Shown here one piece after another: positions 8,152-16,263 of a DNA stretch of 64,000 bases; within the stretch, counting starts at the first letter, position 1, and each line of letters opens with the position of its first letter. The stretch lies in assembly GCF_000297115.1 (NCBI RefSeq), contig NZ_CAKP01000009.1, positions 1 through 64,000 of the forward strand. The letters are read 5' to 3'. Source of the DNA: Caloramator australicus RC3. Lineage in GTDB: Bacteria > Bacillota > Clostridia > Clostridiales > Caloramatoraceae. The notes beneath the pieces are model-generated. The model was not told the DNA's origin. It did not search any database and worked only from the letters and a program-made list of their open reading frames with translations. A program made the position numbers and the translations under genes.

Positions 8152-9996
8152 CTAACAATCTACGGCAACTTCTAAATAACTTTTGTATGTTGTTACTATT
8201 TCTCTAAGTTGATTTCTTATAAATGCTGCATCGTCATATTGTGCTGCCAAATGAAGCTCATCGAGTTTTTGTTTTAGTTGGTTGTAATCTATTTCAAGTG
8301 GTTTAGCTACAAAAATTTTGTTGTTTTTGGTTTTTGTTAAGCCTTCTTCAGCTAAGGATAGCTCTTCATAGAGTTTTTCTCCAGGTCTTAGACCTGTTAT
8401 TTTTATTTCGATATCCTTATTTGGTTCATAGCCTGAAAGTCTTATAAGGTCACAGGCAAGATCGTAAATTTTTACAGGCTCTCCCATATCAAGAACGAAT
8501 ATTTCCCCACCCTTTGCAAAGGATGCCGCCTGCATAACTAATTGGCAAGCTTCTGGTATGGTCATAAAGTAACGCGTTATATCCTTATGGGTTACCGTTA
8601 CTGGTCCACCATTTTTTATTTGTTTCATAAATAATGGAATAACAGACCCATTACTTCCAAGGACATTTCCGAATCTTACGGCTACAAATTCTGTTTCTGA
8701 TTTTTTGTCATAGGCTTGGACTATCATTTCGCAAACTCTTTTTGTTGCACCCATTATGTTTGTCGGGTTTACTGCTTTATCAGTTGAAATCATAACAAAT
8801 TTTTCAACTTTATATTTGTCTGAACATTCAACAAGATTTAAGGTTCCGAAAATGTTATTTTTAACTGCTTCTGCTGGATTGTTTTCCATGAGTGGAACGT
8901 GTTTATGTGCTGCTGCATGAAAAACAATGTCTGGTCTTAAACTATTAAATATTTTATCAAGTCTATTTTTATCTCTGATTGATGCTATAATTACTTTTAT
9001 GTTTAGGTTTGGATATTTAAATTTTAATTCATGCTCAAGTTCATATACAGCATTTTCGTTTATATCAAGTATAATAAGCTCTAAAGGATTAAATTTTGAT
9101 ATTTGTCTACAAAGTTCTGAACCTATCGAGCCTCCCCCACCGGTTACTAAAACTTTTTTGTTAGTTATGTATTCTTCGATTCCCTTTAAGTCTAGGTTTA
9201 TTGGATCTCTTCTTAAAAGATCTTCAATTTTAATATCCCTTAAATTCTTTAATAAAGCCTTATCATCCCTAATCATTTCTTCAAAATCAGGAAGTATTTT
9301 TACTTTGCAACCTGTATTTTTGCAGATGTTTATAAGTTCTACTTTGTTTTTATTATTTAATGATGGTATTGCAATAATTATTAAATCTATTTTTTTTAAT
9401 TCAACAATATTTGGAATAGAATTTCTATCTCCTAAGACCTTTACACCTGCAATGTAGTGGCCTATTTTTCTTCTGTCATCATCAATAAATCCAATTATGT
9501 TATAGTTTAAGAATAAGTTTTGCTTTATTTCTCTTAATAATAAGGTTCCTGCTGAACCTGCCCCTACTATTAGAACATTTTCTTTATATTTGATTTTTGA
9601 TTTTATATATTTAGACTCAACTTGTTTAATAATTCTAAAGCTAAGTTTAAAGCCTAATGTAAACATTACAATAAAAATAGTATTTATGATAAATACCTTC
9701 CAATGAATTCGTGGATTGAAAAAATATAAATACATATTTGAAAATATATAAGCTGTAATATTGGCTATAATTCCTTTTAAAAATTCATCGATACTTGCAT
9801 AATGCCAAACATTTTTATATATTTTAAAAAGAACAAATGATATTAGAAAAATGATTGATATCATCAAATAGCTTTCTGTATATTTTTTATATCTTGTAGT
9901 ATTTAATAAAATATCGGTTAAAATAAAGGAAGCGTTGATCAGTAAAAAATCAATTAGGATATATCCAAATGTTTTTATAATATTTATTTTTTTCAT
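8152..9996 (-). CDS. Membrane-bound nucleoside-diphosphate-sugar 4,6-dehydratase (CapD/PglF/WbpM-like)
   Basis: A 614-aa protein with four N-terminal membrane helices (about residues 8-120), a first nucleotide-binding fold (GAGSAG at 145-150) and the catalytic SDR domain with TGGGGSIGSE at 285-294. Further motifs are DINENAVYELE, FHAAAHKHVPLMENNP and STDKAVNPTNIMGATKR. Family members of this length remove water from UDP-GlcNAc to give UDP-4-keto-6-deoxy-GlcNAc, the first step toward bacillosamine/QuiNAc4N-type sugars. The last 40 residues (LDELHLAAQYDDAAFIRN onward) are a short tail seen in clostridial homologues. Confidence 0.88.
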   Translation of the reverse strand: MKKINIIKTFGYILIDFLLINASFILTDILLNTTRYKKYTESYLMISIIFLISFVLFKIYKNVWHYASIDEFLKGIIANITAYIFSNMYLYFFNPRIHWKVFIINTIFIVMFTLGFKLSFRIIKQVESKYIKSKIKYKENVLIVGAGSAGTLLLREIKQNLFLNYNIIGFIDDDRRKIGHYIAGVKVLGDRNSIPNIVELKKIDLIIIAIPSLNNKNKVELINICKNTGCKVKILPDFEEMIRDDKALLKNLRDIKIEDLLRRDPINLDLKGIEEYITNKKVLVTGGGGSIGSELCRQISKFNPLELIILDINENAVYELEHELKFKYPNLNIKVIIASIRDKNRLDKIFNSLRPDIVFHAAAHKHVPLMENNPAEAVKNNIFGTLNLVECSDKYKVEKFVMISTDKAVNPTNIMGATKRVCEMIVQAYDKKSETEFVAVRFGNVLGSNGSVIPLFMKQIKNGGPVTVTHKDITRYFMTIPEACQLVMQAASFAKGGEIFVLDMGEPVKIYDLACDLIRLSGYEPNKDIEIKITGLRPGEKLYEELSLAEEGLTKTKNNKIFVAKPLEIDYNQLKQKLDELHLAAQYDDAAFIRNQLREIVTTYKSYLEVAVDC

Positions 9997-10050
9997 GGCT
10001 TCACCTGCTTATAATTTGGATTATCTGTTATAACTATTTCTTATCCATTT

Positions 10051-10113
10051 TCAGTAAGCTAATAAACTATATGCGAGCCGATATACCCCTCCTCCTGTAA
10101 CTAAAACTTTCAT
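10051..10113 (-). pseudogene. Remnant of an NAD-dependent sugar epimerase start
   Basis: Directly behind the second BY-kinase gene a 20-codon frame starts with ATG after AGGTG and reads MKVLVTGGGVYRLAYSLLAY before TGA. The opening MKVLVTGG is the classic first strand and Rossmann glycine motif of GalE-type epimerases, and the rest has lost similarity. It looks like the 5' scar of a deleted epimerase gene. Chance is possible because the stretch is short. Confidence 0.45.
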
Positions 10114-10118
10114 CTTTA

Positions 10119-10838
10119 TCACCTACTGAAAAACCTTCTCTTTTTCGTCTGATTATGTTTTTGTCCGTCGCTGCCGTAGTAGTAATAGTAGTAGTAACCA
10201 TAGTAGCCTTTTTTGGTGGTGTCTAGCTTGTTTAGGACAGCTCCGAGTATTTTTGCATTAACCTTTTCAAGAAGTTCCTTTGCTCTTTGGGCTGCATGTT
10301 TGTCAGCTTCGCCTGAGGAAACAACAAGGATTACTCCATCTGAATACTTTGAAAGTATTTGTGCGTCTGTAACCATTAACACCGGTGGTGTGTCGATGAT
10401 GATTGTGTCATAGGTTTGTTTTAGATTTTCTAAGAAAATTTCCATCTTTTCAGATGAGAGAAGCTCTGCTGGATTTGGTGGTCTTGTGCCTGCTGGGATA
10501 ACATAAAGGTTTTCAACTTCGGTTTTAAAGTTTTCTTCCATAAAGCTTGTCTCACCTATGAGGATGTTAGAAAGACCTACTTGGTTTGAAAGGTTAAATA
10601 TTCTGTGTAGCTTGCTTTTTCTTAAGTCGCAGTCAAGTATTAACGTCTTATTGCCATTTTGCGCAAATGTAACGGCAAGGTTTGATGCTATTGTTGTTTT
10701 TCCTTCGCCTGGCCCTGAGCTTGTTACAACTATTGTTTTAACTTTGTTATCCAAAGAAGAAAAGAGGATGTTAGTTCTTAAAGTTTTATAGGCCTCTGAA
10801 ATAGGCGATTTTGGTTTTTTAAAGGTAATAAGTTCCAT
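10119..10838 (-). CDS. BY-kinase (CpsD/CapB-type tyrosine kinase), second copy
   Basis: A 239-aa cytoplasmic autokinase that works with a Wzz-type activator to control polysaccharide chain length and export. It has the entry motif KSPISEAYKTLRTN, Walker A SSGPGEGKTTIASN, Walker A' LILDCDLRKSKLH and Walker B DTIIIDTPP. A C-terminal tyrosine cluster (GYYGYYYYYYYG) is the autophosphorylation tail. It is a paralogue of the kinase at 12667-13344. No second activator gene is nearby, so both may share the one YveK protein. I prefer the ATG at 10836-10838 over the upstream in-frame TTG; the ribosome site is a plain G-rich stretch. Confidence 0.88.
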   Translation of the reverse strand: MELITFKKPKSPISEAYKTLRTNILFSSLDNKVKTIVVTSSGPGEGKTTIASNLAVTFAQNGNKTLILDCDLRKSKLHRIFNLSNQVGLSNILIGETSFMEENFKTEVENLYVIPAGTRPPNPAELLSSEKMEIFLENLKQTYDTIIIDTPPVLMVTDAQILSKYSDGVILVVSSGEADKHAAQRAKELLEKVNAKILGAVLNKLDTTKKGYYGYYYYYYYGSDGQKHNQTKKRRFFSR

Positions 10839-11009
10839 TAATCCCAACCCCAATCAAAATAGTAAGTGCATTTATAATTATAAATAATCAAGTATTAGGT
10901 TATCCAAGGCTAAATTTTCTAATTTTTTTAAATTAAATGTATTTTTTTTCGTATTTTCTTTTGTTTTCTTGGGGTTGGTTGAGTTTTTACAATTTGTTTA
11001 CAATTTATA

Positions 11010-11888
11010 CTAATCTTCGACGCGTGTTGCCACTACTTCTTGTAAATATGACATAAATTCATCCCTAATGTCGAATCTTTTTAATGCAAACTCTACCGTT
11101 GCCTGCAAAAATCCTAATTTATCACCTACGTCGTATCTTTTGCCTTCGAAGTTATAGGCATACATAGCTTCCTTTTTTAGAAGCTCCTTTAGGGCGTCGG
11201 TTAATTGTATTTCTCCGTTTTTGCCTGGCTTTGTGTTTTCAAGGATATTGAATATTTCTGGGGTTATAATATATCTTCCAAGGATGGCGATGTTGCTTGG
11301 TGCCTCTTCTACGCTTGGCTTTTCTACAAGGTCTGAAACTTTATATAGCCTTTCATCTATCTTAACGCCGCTTACAATCCCGTATTTGTTAACATCGCTT
11401 CTATCAACCTCTTGAACACCTAAAATGGTGGTTTTATACATGTTAAATACATCGATCATCTGCTTAAGGCATGGAACCTTGCTGTCTACTATATCATCCC
11501 CTAAAAGAACAGCAAAGGGTTCGTTTCCTACAAATGTTTTAGCACAAAGTATTGCATGCCCAAGTCCCTTAGGCTCCTTTTGTCTTATATAATGTATTTG
11601 TGCCATGTTGGTTATATTATCAAGAAGCTCTAACATCTCATATTTGTTTTTGGATTTTAATTCAAGTTCAAGCTCGATGGATTTATCAAAATGATCTTCT
11701 ATTGCTCTTTTGTTTCTACCGGTGATTATAAGTATTTCTTCTATTCCGGAGCTTACTGCTTCTTCAACTATGTATTGGATTGTTGGAGTATCAACGATAG
11801 GAAGCATCTCCTTTGGCTGTGCCTTTGTTGCAGGTAAAAATCTTGTTCCAAGGCCTGCGGCAGGAATAATAGCCTTTCTTACCTTCAT
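11010..11888 (-). CDS. galU: UTP-glucose-1-phosphate uridylyltransferase
   Basis: A 292-aa enzyme making UDP-glucose and pyrophosphate from UTP and glucose-1-phosphate. The nucleotide-binding start PAAGLGTRFLPATKAQPKEMLP is followed by IQYIVEEAVSSGIEEILIITGR, the DDIVDS metal/substrate site, and GEIQLTDAL and YDVGDKLGFLQA near the end. Length is normal for the family. It lies inside the polysaccharide operon three bases after the PHP phosphatase gene and would feed UDP-glucose to the glycosyltransferases. It starts at ATG after AGGGAGGGG. Confidence 0.95.
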   Translation of the reverse strand: MKVRKAIIPAAGLGTRFLPATKAQPKEMLPIVDTPTIQYIVEEAVSSGIEEILIITGRNKRAIEDHFDKSIELELELKSKNKYEMLELLDNITNMAQIHYIRQKEPKGLGHAILCAKTFVGNEPFAVLLGDDIVDSKVPCLKQMIDVFNMYKTTILGVQEVDRSDVNKYGIVSGVKIDERLYKVSDLVEKPSVEEAPSNIAILGRYIITPEIFNILENTKPGKNGEIQLTDALKELLKKEAMYAYNFEGKRYDVGDKLGFLQATVEFALKRFDIRDEFMSYLQEVVATRVED

Positions 11889-11890
11889 TT

Positions 11891-12667
11891 TTAACCCCTC
11901 CCTAATTTAAAAAAGCTAAATATGCCCCTTTTTTTGTTTATTTTTTGGGCACTTGATTTTATTTCTACATTTTCAATAATTTTCCTCTCGTTTTCTAAAA
12001 TTTTTTTGGACAATTTTTCGTCAATTCCCTTTATTTTGTCAAAGGCATCTTTTATTTTTGGCAATCTGTTTTTTGAATTATGGGCATCTGAGCCTAATAC
12101 ATCTATTATGTTATTTTCGATCAGCATCTTTGCTGTTTTTTGAACTTCCTTTCCGAAATGGCCAAGGATGCTTCCTGAGTTTATCTGAAAAAGGCAGCCT
12201 TCGTCGATGAATTTGTTGATATTTTCTAGGGAGTTTATAATAAAGGCGTATCTTTCGGGATGACAAAGGATTGGAATTAAATTTTTTATTCTTAGCTCAT
12301 ATATAATATCAAAGGTATAATCAGGAAGTTCAAAAAAAGGAAGCTCTATTTGTATGTATCTTGTATCGTTTAAAGTGCCTATAAGGCCTTCATTTAGGTA
12401 TTTTAATGTAGAGCGGGTGATATAAACTTCCTGGGATGGGTAGATTGTTATGTTTATGTTTTCGTTTTTTATATACTCATTTAAGGTTTTTATATGGTTT
12501 AAAATGTCTTTATATTCATTTTCAAATCTTCCAGGAACAAAATGAGGTGTTGCAACTATAGCGTCAACACCATCATTTTTTGCTATTTTAAGCATTTCTA
12601 ATGTTTCTTCAAAGGATGATGAACCATCATCGATTTTAGGAATAATGTGGCTGTGAAAATCTATCAT
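11891..12667 (-). CDS. PHP-type tyrosine phosphatase (CpsB/CapC/YwqE-like)
   Basis: A 258-aa manganese-dependent protein-tyrosine phosphatase of the PHP family. Metal ligands are visible in DFHSHIIP, ATPHFVPG, LCHPERY and GSDAHNSKNR. It removes phosphate from the tyrosine tail of the cognate BY-kinase. Its start ATG overlaps the kinase stop by one base (TAATG), so the pair is probably translationally coupled. The last 25 residues are a basic, Phe-rich tail. Confidence 0.92.
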   Translation of the reverse strand: MIDFHSHIIPKIDDGSSSFEETLEMLKIAKNDGVDAIVATPHFVPGRFENEYKDILNHIKTLNEYIKNENINITIYPSQEVYITRSTLKYLNEGLIGTLNDTRYIQIELPFFELPDYTFDIIYELRIKNLIPILCHPERYAFIINSLENINKFIDEGCLFQINSGSILGHFGKEVQKTAKMLIENNIIDVLGSDAHNSKNRLPKIKDAFDKIKGIDEKLSKKILENERKIIENVEIKSSAQKINKKRGIFSFFKLGRG

Positions 12668-13344
12668 TATTTCTTCCCCTCAGCTTCGCCGTAATAATAG
12701 TAATAGCCGTATTTGTTTCTTGAGTTTATTTCTACTTTGTTTAAAACAACTCCTATTATATTAGCTCTTACTGATTCTAAAAGTTCCTTTGCCCTTTTTG
12801 CAGCTTCCTTATCTGCTTGTCCACTTGAAACCACAAGAATTACACCATCTGAAATTGTTGATAAAACCTGTGCATCAGTTACTGCAATAACCGGTGGTGT
12901 ATCAAGAATTATTACATCAAAGGATTGACGTAAGTTTTCAATAAAGCTTTTAAATTTGCTTGATGATAGCATTTCTGCAGGATTAGGAGGCAAAATACCA
13001 GATGTTAAAACATATAAATTATCATTTATCCTTTGAACTGTTTCTTCAAAGGTTATATCCTCAACAAATAGGTTAGTAAGGCCTTTTTGGTTTGATAGAT
13101 TAAATCTTTTGTGGACGGTAGGTTTCCTAAGGTCGCAGTCTATAACTAAAACTTTTTTGTTTAGCTCTGCAAAGGATAGGGCAAGATTTACAGCTGTTGT
13201 TGTTTTTCCTTCTGATGGACCTGAGCTTGTAACAAGGATAACTTTTAAATTTTTATCTACGGATGAAAATTGAACGTTTGTTCTTAAGGTTCTATATGCC
13301 TCTGATATTGGCGATTTTGGGTTTTTAAGTAGTATTGGCTTCAT
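12667..13344 (-). CDS. BY-kinase (CpsD/CapB-type tyrosine kinase), first copy
   Basis: A 225-aa autokinase with KSPISEAYRTLRTN, Walker A SSGPSEGKTTTAVNLA, Walker A' VLVIDCDLRKPTVHK, Walker B DVIILDTPP and a C-terminal YGYYYYYGE tyrosine tail. It stands directly between its membrane activator (YveK-like) and its phosphatase, the normal CapA-CapB-CapC order. Strong GGAGG lies before the ATG. It is closely similar to the second kinase gene about 1.8 kb downstream, probably a tandem duplication with GalU and the phosphatase between the copies. Confidence 0.92.
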   Translation of the reverse strand: MKPILLKNPKSPISEAYRTLRTNVQFSSVDKNLKVILVTSSGPSEGKTTTAVNLALSFAELNKKVLVIDCDLRKPTVHKRFNLSNQKGLTNLFVEDITFEETVQRINDNLYVLTSGILPPNPAEMLSSSKFKSFIENLRQSFDVIILDTPPVIAVTDAQVLSTISDGVILVVSSGQADKEAAKRAKELLESVRANIIGVVLNKVEINSRNKYGYYYYYGEAEGKK

Positions 13345-13353
13345 AGTATCCTC

Positions 13354-14037
13354 CTACTCATCTATTTCCTTTGGTATTATTCCTATAACGGGAAGTTCAA
13401 GATATTTTTCAACATCGCTTTCGGTTTTTAATGTGTTATCCATGTATTCAAGCATAAATGTAGCTCCAAGGGATATCATTATTCCAAGGAAAAATGCTAT
13501 TGCAATGTTTAAAAGTTTTTTAGGTTTAACAGGCTTGTCTGGAAATACTGCATTGTCTATTATTTGAATGCTTCCTGTTGGGTATATGCGCATCGACTCT
13601 TCGAGGAAAATTTGAGATAAAGTGTTTGCCGTTATCATGGCATCCTTTGGATCCTTACTTTGAACCTTTATGTCCATTATTTGTGTGTCAGGTTGTGGTG
13701 TGACTGTAATTGAGGATATAAATTCGTCGTAGGTTACTTGTTTGCTTAGCTTTTGGATTGTTTTCTCAACAACTGTTCTTGATTTTGCTATGCTTGCGTA
13801 GGTTTTTACAAGCTTTTGATACATCATAATATCGTTATAGTCTATTCTTTTTTCCTGGCTTGTATCCTCTTTCCCAATGATTATGCTAACCTTTGCTTCA
13901 TATATGGGAGGTAAAACAAAAAAACTAAGAAGGGCACTTATAAGGATGCATATTGTGGTTACCGAAAATATCATTTTCCATCTTTTTTTGATTATTTCTA
14001 AAAGATCCCTAAGATCAAGTGTCATTTCTTGTTCCAT
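13354..14037 (-). CDS. Wzz-family chain-length regulator / kinase activator (YveK/CapA-like)
   Basis: A 227-aa membrane protein with helices at about residues 18-42 and 175-195 and an extracellular Wzz domain between. The C-terminal cytoplasmic tail (EYMDNTLKTESDVEKYLELPVIGIIP) is where Firmicute proteins of this type contact and activate the BY-kinase. The ATG follows AAAGGAGG. The gene starts the kinase-phosphatase-GalU run; spacing to the kinase gene is 9 bases. Confidence 0.9.
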   Translation of the reverse strand: MEQEMTLDLRDLLEIIKKRWKMIFSVTTICILISALLSFFVLPPIYEAKVSIIIGKEDTSQEKRIDYNDIMMYQKLVKTYASIAKSRTVVEKTIQKLSKQVTYDEFISSITVTPQPDTQIMDIKVQSKDPKDAMITANTLSQIFLEESMRIYPTGSIQIIDNAVFPDKPVKPKKLLNIAIAFFLGIMISLGATFMLEYMDNTLKTESDVEKYLELPVIGIIPKEIDE

Positions 14038-14139
14038 TATGTAGCCTCCTTTAATTTTTAGAGGGGTTGGGTAGAATTTTGCACTTTTAATGAATACATT
14101 AATATGATATAACTTTTTTATAAAAATTTCAATTAAATT

Positions 14140-15204
14140 TTAATTTAAATTATTAAGCCATTGTCTTGCGATTTCGTCATTTGGGTTCTTTTGTAGGGCA
14201 AGTTGGAAATATTTTTGGGCGTTTGTAGAATCGTTAAGATTAAGATAGCAAACGCCTATGTTGGTAATAATGCTTGAATCTTGAGGCCTATGTTTTAGTG
14301 CCCTTTGAAAATACTCTATTGCTTCGTTAAAGTAGCCTAAAAAGGCAAGGTTTAGGCCTATTTCGTTTAAGACTTCTTCAGTTTCAAGGGTTTGTAAAAG
14401 GTCTTGTAGGTAATATAGGGCTTTGTGGTAGTTTTGAAGCTCCCTGTAGGCAACTGCTGCGTAGTATTTTGCGTCAAGGTTGTTTGGATTTTGTTCTATG
14501 TGGGGAATAAGAAGTTTAAGGGCTTCCATAGGGTAGCCTTCTTTTAGAAGGTCTACGGCTTTGTCGTAGCTTTCTATGGCTTCGATTTTTGTTAGGTATT
14601 CTTGGGCTTTTTTAGCAAATCTTTGGTCATTTAGAGAGCGTCTTAGATAATGCTTTGCCATGTCGTAGTCTTTGTCAAGATAGTATTCGCCAAGGTAAAA
14701 GTTAGGCGCAGCAAAGTCTATGTATTGGTCACAGAGGCTTTTTAAGCTTTCGAGTATCTCATCTTGAAGAAGGCTTAGGTTAGTTTTTTGGTAGTAGTCC
14801 ATAAGAAGATATATACGGTTCATTTGGAATTCTTTTTTGGGGTTGAGTTTTATAAGGGCGTTTATGTAGATTATGGCTCTTTTAAGGTTATTGTTTTTGT
14901 TTTCTTCTATTTGATGTATTAAGTAGCTTTCGATGTTTGGGATTTTTTTGAGGGTTGCAAGGTAAAATTCGGCATGGGGAAAGTCAGGGTCACAGCCAAG
15001 AATCATTATCATGCCGTCGATTATGTTTTGGGCTGTGAGGTTGTTTTTATTTTGAGCGATGTTTATGAGGGATTTTGAGTCTATGGGATAGTCGCCTTGG
15101 GGTAATGTTATGGTTGTATTGTTTAGGGATATTGTTAGTGGCCTTTCAAGCTCTATGAATATTAAGTTTTGTGCTTCTTTTTTGAAGTATTCTTTGTAGT
15201 TCAT
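14140..15204 (-). CDS. TPR-repeat protein of unknown role
   Basis: A 354-aa soluble protein without a signal peptide. At least three clear tetratricopeptide repeats lie at about residues 245-350 (LDAKYYAAVAYRELQNYHKAL, LNEIGLNLAFLGYFNEAIEYF, ITNIGVCYLNLNDSTNAQKYF), with weaker ones upstream. The first 60 residues look like a short beta-rich head. Such proteins scaffold protein-protein contacts. Its position between the LCP gene and the Wzz-kinase genes suggests a role in polysaccharide assembly or its control, which is inference. The ribosome site AGGAGGTG is strong. Confidence 0.8.
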   Translation of the reverse strand: MNYKEYFKKEAQNLIFIELERPLTISLNNTTITLPQGDYPIDSKSLINIAQNKNNLTAQNIIDGMIMILGCDPDFPHAEFYLATLKKIPNIESYLIHQIEENKNNNLKRAIIYINALIKLNPKKEFQMNRIYLLMDYYQKTNLSLLQDEILESLKSLCDQYIDFAAPNFYLGEYYLDKDYDMAKHYLRRSLNDQRFAKKAQEYLTKIEAIESYDKAVDLLKEGYPMEALKLLIPHIEQNPNNLDAKYYAAVAYRELQNYHKALYYLQDLLQTLETEEVLNEIGLNLAFLGYFNEAIEYFQRALKHRPQDSSIITNIGVCYLNLNDSTNAQKYFQLALQKNPNDEIARQWLNNLN

Positions 15205-15216
15205 ACTGCACCTCCT

Positions 15217-15282
15217 AGGGGACGGTTCATTAGTTTTAAAAGTTTTTATTTATAAAAGTGATAATTTTAATGAACCGTCCCT
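15217..15282. repeat. GGGACGGTTC palindromic repeat, long-loop form
   Basis: Arms AGGGGACGGTTCATTA and TAATGAACCGTCCCT enclose about 35 AT-rich bases. The right arm runs into the 3' end of the LCP gene and supplies its last codons and stop. It probably also acts as that gene's terminator. The same long form, with the shared interior GTGATAATTTTAATGAACC, recurs at 24331-24396. Confidence 0.85.
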
Positions 15283-16214
15283 ATAAATTCGTGGATTTTA
15301 TTTTTGTTTACATCAAGGTCAGGCACTAAAACAGCCATTCCGTTAATTCTCTCGCTTTTAAAGGATTTATCAACAGGTATTCTTAGCTCTTCAATTTTGT
15401 ATTCATTAAGGTTAGTAATTAAATATGCTAAGTTTATTATTTCATTTTTTGATAGATTTGTTTCAATATATGGCAAAATGCTGTTTATAAGTGATATTTT
15501 TTTTGTTGTCCCCTGTGATTTAACTTTATTGAAAATTTGAGTTAATACTCTTCTTTGTCTTTCTGTTCTTTCATAATCAGCATTTCCGACGTATCTTATT
15601 CTTGAGTAGGCAAGAGCTTGTCTACCATTTAATAGTTGTAGCCCTTCATTTGTTATTTCTTTATACTCGCCGCCAAATAAATTTTGGGTTTCCTTCATAT
15701 ATGAATTAATATATTTTATTTCATCTTTTTTAACATCGATTTCTACTCCACCTATATTATCTATAACCTTTTCAAACCCATAAAAGTTTATCGTTACATA
15801 TTTTGAAATGCCTAAGTCAAAATTGTGGTTAATTGTTTTAATGGCAAGTTCTGGCCCTCCAAAGGCATAGGCTGCATTTATTCTGTTTTTATTTTTTCCT
15901 GGTATCTCAACAAACATATCCCTCATTAAAGAGATTAATTTGATTTTTTTTGTTTCTGAATTTATGGATAGAATTATAATTGAATCTGACCTTGAAGGGG
16001 ACTTTAAATTTCTTGCATCTATGCCAAATAGGACAATGTTTATAAGGTTATTTTCCTTTTTAACTACGTTTTGTTCATTATTATTTGTCTTATCTTCAAT
16101 CTTAATATTTGTGTTATTATTCTGTATTTTATTTAAAATATTGTTAATATAAAATGCTGTGATGCCTAAAATTATTGCAATAAAAATTGATGCAAATATT
16201 ATTACTTTTTTCAT
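15267..16214 (-). CDS. LytR-CpsA-Psr (LCP) family glycopolymer transferase
   Basis: A 315-aa membrane-anchored extracellular enzyme that links undecaprenyl-pyrophosphate-bound glycopolymers to peptidoglycan. One N-terminal membrane helix (residues 3-25) is followed by the LCP domain: NIVLFGIDAR, PSRSDSIIILSIN, KLISLMRDMFVEIPG, INAAYAFGGPELAIKTIN, and GRQALAYSRIRY with conserved arginines. It probably attaches the polysaccharide made by the genes downstream. GGAGGT precedes the ATG. The final residues GTVH and the TAA come from a palindromic repeat that overlaps the gene end. Confidence 0.9.
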   Translation of the reverse strand: MKKVIIFASIFIAIILGITAFYINNILNKIQNNNTNIKIEDKTNNNEQNVVKKENNLINIVLFGIDARNLKSPSRSDSIIILSINSETKKIKLISLMRDMFVEIPGKNKNRINAAYAFGGPELAIKTINHNFDLGISKYVTINFYGFEKVIDNIGGVEIDVKKDEIKYINSYMKETQNLFGGEYKEITNEGLQLLNGRQALAYSRIRYVGNADYERTERQRRVLTQIFNKVKSQGTTKKISLINSILPYIETNLSKNEIINLAYLITNLNEYKIEELRIPVDKSFKSERINGMAVLVPDLDVNKNKIHEFIGTVH

Positions 16215-16229
16215 TATTTGGACCTCCTT

Positions 16230-16263
16230 GGGGACGGTTCATTAGTTTTCACGAACCGTCCCT
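16230..16263. repeat. GGGACGGTTC palindromic repeat between jetD and LCP genes
   Basis: GGGGACGGTTC and GAACCGTCCCT face each other around ATTAGTTTTCAC. The right arm encodes the end of the Wadjet jetD gene (residues GTVREN and the stop). As a G+C-rich stem at the operon end it is a plausible terminator, though the T-run on the minus strand is weak. Confidence 0.85.

Noticed and set aside
8927-9457. Plus-strand open frame of 176 codons
   Set aside because: It is the antisense shadow of the sugar dehydratase gene with Ser/Ile-rich composition.
10140-10200. Trinucleotide-like TAG/GTA repeat as a microsatellite
   Set aside because: It encodes the tyrosine tail of the BY-kinase, a conserved functional feature.
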